Shown here one piece after another: positions 1-4,711 of a stretch of DNA of 5,085 nucleotides. Every line of letters starts with the position of its first letter. Position 1 is the stretch's first letter. Source of the DNA: an uncultured Oscillibacter sp. (GTDB taxonomy: Bacteria > Bacillota > Clostridia > Oscillospirales > Oscillospiraceae); contig CALAAN010000188.1 of assembly GCA_937884915.1 (NCBI GenBank), positions 1 through 5,085 of the forward strand, in the 5' to 3' direction. Below the pieces are notes generated by a model that saw only the letters and a list, made by a program, of their open reading frames with translations, was not told where the DNA came from and did not search any database. The position numbers were made by a program, and so were the translations under genes.

Positions 1-1
1 A

Positions 2-274
2 AAGCTCGAAACGCAGAAGGTCACACGCGACGACCTGTCCTCGCTTTTCGAGGGGGCGCGTCTTCTGCTCTCGTCTGCCCTGCTGGGTCAGTACGGCGTG
101 AGCGTGCCGGAGAGGAACCTTCGCATCGCGCGGCTGCTGGCTTCGCGCTTGACAAAAGCCAAATTACTCGGCACAATAGATTTATTGCAGGAATACCGCA
201 ATAAATGCACCTATAACGTCGGCGTCGGGCCCACGCTGGGCGGCTTCGCCGTTGAATTGGAGGAAACCCTTTGA
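2..274 (+). CDS. holB: DNA polymerase III delta prime subunit, C-terminal end (partial)
   Basis: This is the last 90 codons of an open frame that enters from the left edge and stops at TGA 272-274. The peptide is helix-rich and ends in a segment reading NVGVGPTLGGFAVELEETL, a tail style known from the C-terminal collar domain of Firmicutes delta prime proteins, where helices pack against the other clamp-loader subunits. The AAA+ part of the protein lies outside the window, so no Walker or SRC motif can be checked. The main support is position: in Bacillus and many Clostridia holB lies directly upstream of yaaT, and here the stop overlaps the TTG start of a clear yaaT homologue by four bases (TTGA), which suggests translational coupling in one operon. 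The role in loading the beta clamp during replication is taken from the family. The call is good but rests on a short tail and synteny. Confidence 0.75.
   Translation, partial: KLETQKVTRDDLSSLFEGARLLLSSALLGQYGVSVPERNLRIARLLASRLTKAKLLGTIDLLQEYRNKCTYNVGVGPTLGGFAVELEETL
259..263 (+). promoter_or_regulatory. Ribosome binding site that fixes the TTG start of yaaT
   Basis: GGAGG lies 7 bases before TTG 271, inside the last codons of holB. It supports the non-ATG start, which also gives the N-terminus expected of the family (a VIGVRF strand right after the start). Confidence 0.85.
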
Positions 275-1686
275 CAGAAGTAATTGGAGTCCGCTTCCGC
301 GGCGGATGCAAGGAATATTATTTTGACCCGCGCGGCATCGCGGTCGAACCCAACCAGTTCGTCATCGTCGAGACCGCGCAGGGGCTTGAGTATGCCCAGT
401 GCGTCTCGGGCAACCACGAGGTGGAGGACGACGCCGTCGTCCATCCGCTGCGCCCGCTCGTGCGCCTAGCGACGGAGAACGACGACCGCACCTACGCCTA
501 TAACAAAACGCGCGAAAAGAACGCTTTCGAGGTCTGCCAGAAGAAGATCGCCGAGCGCGGGCTCGACATGAAGCTCGTGCGCGTGGAGAGCAACTTCGAC
601 GGCAGCAAGATCATCTTTTTCTTCACGTCCGACGGGCGCGTGGACTTCCGCGAGCTCGTGCGCGACTTAGCCGGTGTGTTCCGTGCCCGCATCGAGCTGC
701 GTCAGATCGGCGTGCGCGACGAGGCGAAGATGCTCGGCGGCCTCGGCATCTGCGGCCGCCCCTTTTGCTGCTCGCAGTTTTTGGACGACTTTGTCCCCGT
801 CTCGATCAAGATGGCCAAGACGCAGAACCTGAGTTTGAACCCGACGAAGATCTCCGGCACATGCGGCAGACTCATGTGCTGCCTCAAATACGAGCAGAAC
901 GCCTACGAGGACGCGGCGCGCCGCTGCCCGAAGCAGGATTCGTTCGTGGCGACGCCCGACGGTCTCGGCAACGTGAGCTCGGTCGACATTCTGCGCGAGC
1001 AGGTGCTCGTGCGCCTCGACGGGCAGAACGAGAGCCCCAAGCGCTACCGCACGTGCGAAATTCAGGTGCTGCGCAACGGCAAGGGCTCGCGCGACGGTAT
1101 CGAGCTCCCCACGACGCTCCCCGAGCGCTATCAGGAGCCGCCGGAGGAGGAGCCTCAGCTGACGCTGAACTTCTTCTCGTCTGCTAAACCCATCGTGCCG
1201 CCCGAGCAGTGGACGGCTCCCGCCGCGAAGAAGGACGCGCCCGTCTCCGACGAGGAGGAGGAGAAGGAAAAGCGCCGTGCCCGCCGCGCCGGACGCGGTC
1301 ATCGCGGCGGCAGAGGCCGCGGCAAGGGCAGCGGGGATAGCGGCGAGAGAGCCGCCGCGCCGAAGGCTGAGAACGCGGGCGAAAAGGACGGCAAGCCCAC
1401 CGAAAAGCGCGGGGAACGTCCCGCCCGCGGCAATAAGCCGAGCGGCGAGCGTCCGCCCCGCAATCCCGACAGGAACGGCGAGCGCCGCGCCCCGCGCCAA
1501 AATAAGCCGAACAACGAAAATTCCGACGCACCGAAGGCCCCGCGTCCACCCCGCCCGCCGAAAGCCGAGGGCGCGAGCGAGGGCGGCGAGAGCAAGCCGC
1601 GCCGCCGCAGCCACCGAGGCGGCAGGGGCCGCCGCAGAAGCGGCACTCAGGGTGGCGAAGCCCCCGCGCCGAAAAGCGAAGCATAA
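271..1686 (+). CDS. yaaT: PSP1-domain protein, YaaT/RicT family, with long Arg/Gly-rich tail
   Basis: The product has 471 residues. Residues 1 to about 275 match the YaaT/RicT layout: an N-terminal VGVRF...YYFDP sheet region, a PSP1 domain at about 62-147, and two Cys clusters, CGRPFCC (C161, C166, C167) and CGRLMCC (C198, C203, C204). In Bacillus subtilis the protein (about 275 residues) joins RicA and RicF in an iron-sulphur complex that promotes RNase Y-dependent mRNA maturation and affects sporulation, competence and biofilm formation. The cysteines here fit cluster binding, but the partners are not in the window. The odd part is about 195 extra residues: an acidic linker (PPEEEPQ, DEEEEKEK) and then, from about 335, a basic disordered tail rich in R, G, P, K and N, with RGG-like blocks near 341-352 and 447-458. 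TTG is the start because of GGAGG upstream and the family N-terminus. It is coupled to holB and ends at a terminator; yabA, which follows in Bacillus, is absent here. Confidence 0.95.
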   Translation: MTEVIGVRFRGGCKEYYFDPRGIAVEPNQFVIVETAQGLEYAQCVSGNHEVEDDAVVHPLRPLVRLATENDDRTYAYNKTREKNAFEVCQKKIAERGLDMKLVRVESNFDGSKIIFFFTSDGRVDFRELVRDLAGVFRARIELRQIGVRDEAKMLGGLGICGRPFCCSQFLDDFVPVSIKMAKTQNLSLNPTKISGTCGRLMCCLKYEQNAYEDAARRCPKQDSFVATPDGLGNVSSVDILREQVLVRLDGQNESPKRYRTCEIQVLRNGKGSRDGIELPTTLPERYQEPPEEEPQLTLNFFSSAKPIVPPEQWTAPAAKKDAPVSDEEEEKEKRRARRAGRGHRGGRGRGKGSGDSGERAAAPKAENAGEKDGKPTEKRGERPARGNKPSGERPPRNPDRNGERRAPRQNKPNNENSDAPKAPRPPRPPKAEGASEGGESKPRRRSHRGGRGRRRSGTQGGEAPAPKSEA

Positions 1687-1697
1687 ACAAGAAATAG

Positions 1698-1733
1698 AAC
1701 CGCCGCGAAGCACAGCTGTTTCGCGGCGGTTTT
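1698..1733 (+). terminator. Intrinsic terminator after yaaT
   Basis: A perfect 12-bp stem, AACCGCCGCGAA (1698-1709) with TTCGCGGCGGTT (1720-1731), encloses a 10-base loop that contains ACAGCTGT. The T run after it is short (TTTT overlapping the stem end), so some read-through into the next gene is possible. It begins 11 bases after the yaaT stop. Confidence 0.8.
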
Positions 1734-1745
1734 GCCAAAAGGCGG

Positions 1746-1752
1746 AAAGGAG
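1746..1752 (+). promoter_or_regulatory. Ribosome binding site of the 1761 gene
   Basis: AAAGGAG lies 8 bases before ATG 1761. Only 27 bases separate the yaaT terminator from this ATG and no convincing promoter is visible there. Transcription may therefore come from terminator read-through or from a promoter inside the 3' end of yaaT. Confidence 0.8.
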
Positions 1753-1760
1753 TCATTCTC

Positions 1761-2321
1761 ATGCTGTACCATGCCTCCCCCACCGGCGGTCTCACCGTCC
1801 TCACGCCGCACGTCTCCAACCACGGCAAACCTCTCGTCTATTTTTCGCAGAAACGGGAAAATGTGCTGGTCTATCTGAGCAACGCCGTTGAAAAATACTG
1901 CCGCGACACCGGCTTTGTCCACACAGGCCGGTGGGAAAAGTGGGGGCCTTACGGCTTCGACGCAGGTGGCGTGCAGCGACTGGAGGAATACTATCCCAAC
2001 GCGCTGGAGGAGACCTATGCCGGCGTCTCTGGCTATATCTACGGCGCGGAACCGGCGAATGCGGCGCCTGTTTCCGACGTGCCGTTCGCGGTCACGTCCG
2101 AAGATGTAGCAGAAATCGTCTCGTGCGAGTTCGTCCCCGACGCCTACGAGGCCATCCTCCGCGCGGAGCAAGAGTGTCTGCTGCGCATTCTGCGCTATGC
2201 GCAGACCGGCGAGTCGTTCCGCGCATGGGTGCGGCAGACAATGCTGAAAGAATACGAAAACGCCGCCGGACAGCCCGACTACCGCCATTTTATCGAGGGG
2301 AAATTCAATATCTTTGGCTGA
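1761..2321 (+). CDS. Conserved-looking hypothetical protein, 186 residues
   Basis: I do not recognise a named family with certainty. The 186-residue product is soluble by eye: no signal peptide, no membrane segment and no Cys metal motif. The N-terminus is motif-like: LYHASPTGGL (2-11), PHVSNHGKPLVYFS (16-29), then YLSNAVEKY. It continues with an aromatic middle (GRWEKWGPYGF), and its C-terminal half is more charged and helical, ending KFNIFG. The opening (LYH near the start, GL soon after, then a hydrophobic strand ending YFS) loosely resembles small ADP-ribosyltransferase-like folds, but I cannot locate a full catalytic triad, so this is only a lead. The start is secured by AAAGGAG 8 bases upstream. 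The gene stands alone between the yaaT terminator and the promoter of the HAD gene. Its coding statistics resemble its neighbours, with no sign of recent transfer. Confidence 0.85.
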   Translation: MLYHASPTGGLTVLTPHVSNHGKPLVYFSQKRENVLVYLSNAVEKYCRDTGFVHTGRWEKWGPYGFDAGGVQRLEEYYPNALEETYAGVSGYIYGAEPANAAPVSDVPFAVTSEDVAEIVSCEFVPDAYEAILRAEQECLLRILRYAQTGESFRAWVRQTMLKEYENAAGQPDYRHFIEGKFNIFG

Positions 2322-2342
2322 CGCTTTCGCGCAAAACATCCC

Positions 2343-2371
2343 TTTTCATTTCTTCCGCGCCGTGGTATACT
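2343..2371 (+). promoter_or_regulatory. Promoter of the HAD hydrolase gene (extended -10)
   Basis: The -35 box TTTTCA (2343-2348, 4 of 6 matches to TTGACA), a 17-base spacer and TATACT (2366-2371) form a sigma-A-type promoter. TG at 2363-2364 makes it an extended -10, which offsets the weaker -35. Transcription should begin near 2378, giving a leader of about 33 bases. Confidence 0.75.
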
Positions 2372-2398
2372 TTCGTCGAAAAACAACGAGAAAAGAAG

Positions 2399-2404
2399 AG
2401 AGGA
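2399..2404 (+). promoter_or_regulatory. Ribosome binding site deciding the HAD start
   Basis: AGAGGA sits 6 bases before ATG 2411. The frame is open far upstream (back to 1931, through the previous gene in another frame), so this site, together with the promoter at 2343-2371, sets the true start. Confidence 0.8.
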
Positions 2405-2410
2405 TCAACC

Positions 2411-3253
2411 ATGCTGAAATTCAACAAGGTGCTGCTCGCCAGCGACTTTGACAACACGCTCGTCTACACGCAGGGCGCGCTCGATCGCGGCGAGGACATC
2501 CCGCCGATGAGCGCGCGCAACCGCGAGGCGGTCGAGTACTTCATCCAAAACGGCGGCTATTTTTCGATCTCCACCGGCCGCGCGCTGCCCGCCTTTGCCC
2601 GCTACGCCAAGGACCTGCCCTGCAACGCCCCCTGCGTCATCGCCAACGGCGCGGCCATCTACGACTTTAACAAGGACTGCTATGTAGAGACCGCGTTTTT
2701 AGATGCGGACATCTACGACCATGTCGATGCGCTGCTCGCGCGCTTCCCCGGCCTGTGCTTTGAAATTTATCACGACGACCGCCGCATCCACGTCCTGCAC
2801 CCGAACGACTACACGCGCAACCACGAGCATCTGACGCGCGCAAAGACCGAGGAGGTCAAGGACTTCCGCGAGGTAGATCTTCCGATCATCAAGCTGCTCT
2901 TTGAAGAGGAAAAGCCTCTTCTCCTTGAGGTGCGCGACTTCATCGTCTCTCAGGACTGGGGAAAACGCTACGAGCTCATCTTTTCGAGCGACCATCTGCT
3001 TGAGCTGACGCGCCGCGGCGCGACGAAGGGCGGCATGATCCTGAAGCTTGCATCGCTTCTCGGCGTTGCGCACAAGGACATCTACTGCATCGGCGACCAC
3101 AACAACGACATTCCGATGCTTGAGGTCTCCGAGATCGGCTTCGCGCCCGAAAACGCCATCCCCGAGGTCAAGGAGTGGGGCGCGCACATCGTCTGCCACT
3201 GCAAGGACGGCGCGCTGGCGGACGTGGTGGAGATCCTCGACAAGCGATACTAA
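2411..3253 (+). CDS. HAD-superfamily phosphatase, Cof type (subclass IIB)
   Basis: The 280-residue product is the usual length for Cof-type HAD hydrolases, which remove phosphate from sugar phosphates, nucleotides or cofactors in the cytosol using Mg2+. All four motifs are visible: motif I DFDNTL (12-17, nucleophile D12 and acid D14), motif II STGR (54-57), the motif III lysine in ATKGG (K206), and motif IV GDHNND (228-233, D229 and D233 for metal). The region between motifs II and III (about 82-190) is the C2B cap that sets substrate choice. It contains unusual Cys/His/Tyr-rich stretches (CFEIYHDDRR) and does not reveal the substrate. There is no signal peptide. It has its own promoter and a strong terminator, so it is probably a single-gene unit. 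Members of this family are often promiscuous, and no specific substrate should be assigned. Confidence 0.93.
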   Translation: MLKFNKVLLASDFDNTLVYTQGALDRGEDIPPMSARNREAVEYFIQNGGYFSISTGRALPAFARYAKDLPCNAPCVIANGAAIYDFNKDCYVETAFLDADIYDHVDALLARFPGLCFEIYHDDRRIHVLHPNDYTRNHEHLTRAKTEEVKDFREVDLPIIKLLFEEEKPLLLEVRDFIVSQDWGKRYELIFSSDHLLELTRRGATKGGMILKLASLLGVAHKDIYCIGDHNNDIPMLEVSEIGFAPENAIPEVKEWGAHIVCHCKDGALADVVEILDKRY

Positions 3254-3255
3254 CT

Positions 3256-3284
3256 TCAAAAAAGCGGCAAAGCCGCTTTTTTGA
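3256..3284 (+). terminator. Strong intrinsic terminator after the HAD gene
   Basis: A 13-bp perfect stem, TCAAAAAAGCGGC (3256-3268) with GCCGCTTTTTTGA (3272-3284), has an AAA loop. It begins 2 bases after the TAA stop. The A6/T6 symmetry means it could also stop transcription on the minus strand. Confidence 0.92.
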
Positions 3285-3293
3285 GGGGGATTG

Positions 3294-3352
3294 CAGCCCG
3301 CTGCGCGCATAATTTGCCCGCCTCAGCGGGCAAATTCCACACTTGCGGGCTG
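3294..3352. repeat. Nested inverted repeat (hairpin within hairpin)
   Basis: An inner perfect 11-bp stem, AATTTGCCCGC (3311-3321) with GCGGGCAAATT (3326-3336), has a CTCA loop. Around it is an outer perfect 8-bp pair, CAGCCCGC (3294-3301) with GCGGGCTG (3345-3352). Neither has a T run, so this is not a plain terminator. It could be an intergenic palindromic repeat or part of a structured RNA. It is non-coding: the only frame across it starts inside the preceding terminator. Confidence 0.8.
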
Positions 3353-3358
3353 AGAAGA

Positions 3359-3391
3359 GTAATTTGTCACGCGCATGTCGCGACAAATTAC
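3359..3391. repeat. Second inverted repeat of the hairpin cluster
   Basis: A perfect 10-bp stem, GTAATTTGTC (3359-3368) with GACAAATTAC (3382-3391), continues after a two-base bulge (AC, 3369-3370) into GCG/CGC and a CATGT loop. It shares the AATTTG/CAAATT core with the hairpin 23 bases upstream, which suggests related units. CGCGCAT (3370-3376) also occurs at 3304-3310 and 3479-3485. Confidence 0.8.
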
Positions 3392-3403
3392 GATTTCATT
3401 TTA

Positions 3404-3425
3404 TTTCGCGTCTGCGGACGCGAAA
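3404..3425. repeat. Third hairpin, overlapping a possible terminator
   Basis: A perfect 9-bp stem, TTTCGCGTC (3404-3412) with GACGCGAAA (3417-3425), has a TGCG loop. Its two arms reuse bases needed by the terminator-like fold at 3408-3441, so both cannot form at once. Confidence 0.75.
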
Positions 3426-3441
3426 GTCTGCGACGCTTTTT
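3408..3441 (+). terminator. Possible intrinsic terminator within the structured gap
   Basis: GCGTC (3408-3412) pairs with GACGC (3432-3436). After a one-base bulge, GCGGAC (3414-3419) pairs with GTCTGC (3426-3431) with one G-U, closing a GCGAAA loop, and TTTTT (3437-3441) follows. This is 11 bp of mostly GC stem plus a T run, as in rho-independent terminators. No gene precedes it after the HAD terminator, so it would end either read-through or an unrecognised RNA. It competes with the hairpin at 3404-3425. Confidence 0.55.
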
Positions 3442-3462
3442 CCTCTGCTGTCCTTTTTTGTA

Positions 3463-3511
3463 CAACTTTTCGTTCGCTCGCGCATATAATAGCCGGGTGA
3501 GAGAAAAGTTG
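3463..3511. promoter_or_regulatory. 9-bp inverted repeat flanking the small-gene promoter (possible operator)
   Basis: CAACTTTTC (3463-3471) and GAAAAGTTG (3503-3511) are perfect inverted copies 31 bases apart, about 40 bases centre to centre. One lies in the -35 region and the other in the leader just before the ribosome binding site, with the TATAAT between them. This would suit a regulator bound at two sites; alternatively it is chance. Confidence 0.4.
3485..3490 (+). promoter_or_regulatory. -10 box of the small-ORF promoter
   Basis: A perfect TATAAT is present. No good -35 box lies at 16-18 bases; TTGTAC at 3458-3463 is 21 bases away. The promoter may therefore depend on an activator or be weak. 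Transcription should start near 3497. Confidence 0.65.
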
Positions 3512-3517
3512 AAAGGA
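3512..3517 (+). promoter_or_regulatory. Ribosome binding site of the 26-codon ORF
   Basis: AAAGGA lies 8 bases before ATG 3526. A second ATG at 3518 gives only Met-Val-Arg-stop (ATGGTACGATGA), whose stop overlaps the start at 3526. It is too close to the ribosome site to be preferred. Confidence 0.7.
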
Positions 3518-3525
3518 ATGGTACG

Positions 3526-3606
3526 ATGAAGGAGAAAGACAACATCCGTCATGGCGATGTGGACGACATGATCTTCGGCAGCGAGGAACATGTCAGCGAG
3601 CGATAG
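3526..3606 (+). CDS. Small acidic peptide, 26 residues, function unknown
   Basis: I do not recognise this peptide. It runs from MKEKDNIRHGDVDD to EEHVSER and is hydrophilic and acidic (eight D/E against four K/R, two His), with no membrane segment, signal or Cys. It is therefore not a typical toxin, bacteriocin or leader peptide. Support for a real gene is contextual: a TATAAT at 3485-3490, AAAGGA at correct spacing, and a 12-bp terminator starting 7 bases after the TAG. Together these make a compact transcript of about 145 nt. The alternatives are a regulatory RNA in which the ORF is incidental, or the remnant of a longer gene whose 3' part was lost. It is flanked upstream by structured non-coding DNA and downstream by a convergent kinase gene. 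Confidence 0.55.
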   Translation: MKEKDNIRHGDVDDMIFGSEEHVSER

Positions 3607-3613
3607 CTAAGCC

Positions 3614-3641
3614 AAAAGGCTCCGCAAAAGCGGAGCCTTTT
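3614..3641 (+). terminator. Strong terminator of the small gene, possibly shared with the convergent kinase
   Basis: A perfect 12-bp stem, AAAAGGCTCCGC (3614-3625) with GCGGAGCCTTTT (3630-3641), has an AAAA loop and ends in TTTT. The symmetric A4/T4 ends let it also act on the minus strand, where it lies about 90 bases beyond the kinase stop with no closer terminator visible. Confidence 0.92.
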
Positions 3642-3730
3642 CTCATTTATAATACCTTTTTAACCGTACCGTCTGGGACATCCACACCGCCGCTCACGGC
3701 GATCAGAACTCTTTTCTCCCTCTGCGTCCC

Positions 3731-4555
3731 TCAGTCCAGATACTTTTGCAAAAACGCCTCGCTCGAAAGCGCGTCGGACATCTCCACAAGCGTCCGGTTG
3801 AAGCCGCCGGCGTAGTCACTGCCGCGATCTTTGAGCTGCACGCGCCCCGCCTTTACCGCGGGGAGCGAGACGGTGAAGAGCGAGCCCTTCCCCTCCTCCG
3901 ACTGCGCGACGATCATGCCGCCGTGACCCTGTGCGATGCGCTGACAGATGGGAAGGCCGAGCCCCAGACCGCGCGGCGGCATGGGGTCCTGCCCGCCGTC
4001 CAGAAAGCGGTCGAACAGATGGGCCAGCGTGTCGCCGTTCATGCCCCTGCCCGTGTCGGATACGGTGATCTTGACAAATCTCCCCTCCGTTTTCACGCGC
4101 ACGCGGACACTGCCGCCTCTGGGCGTAAATTTGAGCGCGTTGGAGAGGAGATTCAGCATCAATTTTCGGATGGCCTCGGCGTCGAGGGCAATGATGCGGC
4201 TGTCACGATCGGCGAGGAAGTCGAGCTCCACGCCGCGCTGCGCAAAGAGGAAGTCCACCTCGGCGCACACGCTGCGGCAGACGCCGACGATGTCGTCATC
4301 GTAGAGTTCAAAGCGCTTGCGCTCGAACAGATTTCCCGCGTCGGTCAGGTTGCTGATCACGCGGTAGAGCTGGTAATAGCTCTGGTAAAATGCTGCGGCG
4401 GTGCGATCGGTCTTCGGGTCCTTCTCCCGCGCCTCCTGCGGCGCCAGACGGTCGACCGCCGTGTAAATCGTCGAGAGCGACGAGCGGAGCTGCAAGGCGA
4501 TGTTCGGCAGCACATCCGACAGCATTTTCAGTTCTTCTTCAGTATAATCCCGCAT
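3731..4555 (-). CDS. Soluble histidine-kinase-like ATPase lacking the H-box histidine
   Basis: The 274-residue product has a two-helix dimerisation-like region (1 to about 80) followed by a GHKL/HATPase_c domain (about 125-232). The ATP-site boxes are clear: N box NLLSNALKF (N135, N139), G1 DTGRG (167-171), F box FDRF (181-184) and G2 GLGLGL (196-201). Where kinases have HELRTPL, this protein reads LQLRSSL (21-27), so the phospho-accepting His is absent. No membrane segment or N-terminal sensor is present, and no response regulator lies nearby. A tail of about 42 residues follows the ATPase domain. Sensor kinases phosphorylate a partner; this one may instead bind another kinase or phosphorylate a protein directly, as some GHKL proteins do. 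The start is ATG 4555 with AGGAG 5 bases upstream. The frame is open further upstream, but an in-frame ATG at 4591 has no ribosome site. Confidence 0.85.
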   Translation of the reverse strand: MRDYTEEELKMLSDVLPNIALQLRSSLSTIYTAVDRLAPQEAREKDPKTDRTAAAFYQSYYQLYRVISNLTDAGNLFERKRFELYDDDIVGVCRSVCAEVDFLFAQRGVELDFLADRDSRIIALDAEAIRKLMLNLLSNALKFTPRGGSVRVRVKTEGRFVKITVSDTGRGMNGDTLAHLFDRFLDGGQDPMPPRGLGLGLPICQRIAQGHGGMIVAQSEEGKGSLFTVSLPAVKAGRVQLKDRGSDYAGGFNRTLVEMSDALSSEAFLQKYLD

Positions 4556-4560
4556 AGCGT

Positions 4561-4565
4561 CTCCT
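4561..4565 (-). promoter_or_regulatory. Ribosome binding site deciding the kinase start
   Basis: On the minus strand AGGAG stands 5 bases before ATG 4555. It favours this start over in-frame upstream Met codons at 4591 and 4765, which lie in an AT-rich stretch overlapping the gapA promoter. Confidence 0.75.
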
Positions 4566-4568
4566 AAC

Positions 4569-4604
4569 AAAAAATCTCCTGCCGGTAGCATTCGCCGCAG
4601 GGAG
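4569..4604 (-). terminator. Attenuator-like hairpin plus T run in the kinase leader
   Basis: Read on the minus strand, CTCCCTGCGG (4604-4595) pairs with CCGGCAGGAG (4585-4576), with one bulged C on each side and a 9-base loop. ATTTTTT follows directly (4575-4569). It lies 14 bases before the ATG. A shorter alternative hairpin, CCGC/GCGG (4605-4608 with 4595-4598), competes for the same arm. The placement suggests control by early termination; the bulges weaken the case. Confidence 0.45.
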
Positions 4605-4660
4605 GCGGAGTTTGCGCGGAAAGAATTGGTTTTCGCGATAAGCTCGCGCTTAGAACATTT

Positions 4661-4677
4661 TGTTGTACCGTGTTGTA
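4661..4677. promoter_or_regulatory. Tandem TGTTGTA repeat at one helical turn (possible regulator site)
   Basis: TGTTGTA occurs at 4661-4667 and 4671-4677, exactly 10 bases apart and so on the same face of the helix. It lies 106 bases upstream of the kinase ATG and 83 bases upstream of the gapA -35 box. A dimeric regulator that binds direct repeats would suit it. The gene it controls cannot be told from sequence. Confidence 0.35.
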
Positions 4678-4711
4678 GTATGAGGGTAGCAAAATTTCGG
4701 CAAAAAAGCAA

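Noticed and set aside
667..1713. Long minus-strand frame (348 codons) opposite yaaT
   Set aside because: It is antisense to a clear gene, has an Ala/Arg/Leu-rich low-complexity product, and starts across the yaaT terminator. It results from GC-rich codons in the RGG tail.
1647..2339. Minus-strand 230-codon frame opposite the hypothetical gene
   Set aside because: It has no domain signature and covers the terminator and ribosome site of plus-strand genes. The plus-strand frame has AAAGGAG and motif-like content.
1931..2410. Upstream extension of the HAD reading frame
   Set aside because: This part is an out-of-frame shadow of the 1761-2321 gene. The promoter 2343-2371, the ribosome site 2399-2404 and motif I at residue 12 all place the start at 2411.
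2699..3310. Minus-strand 203-codon frame opposite the HAD gene
   Set aside because: It is antisense to all HAD motifs after motif II and includes a terminator hairpin as coding sequence.
3308..3313. CATAAT as a -10 box for an RNA in the hairpin cluster
   Set aside because: No -35 box lies at a usable distance (TTGAGG is 21 bases away), and it overlaps the stem of the inner hairpin.
3281..3529. 82-codon frame across the structured gap
   Set aside because: It starts at TTG inside the HAD terminator, has no ribosome site, and reads through three hairpins and a promoter.
3388..3591. 67-codon minus-strand frame opposite the small ORF
   Set aside because: There is no Shine-Dalgarno sequence before its ATG at 3591 and no promoter, whereas the plus strand has promoter, ribosome site and terminator.
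3746..4567. 273-codon plus-strand frame opposite the kinase
   Set aside because: The minus strand encodes clear N, G1 and G2 ATP-binding boxes. The plus frame has no recognisable motif or start signal.
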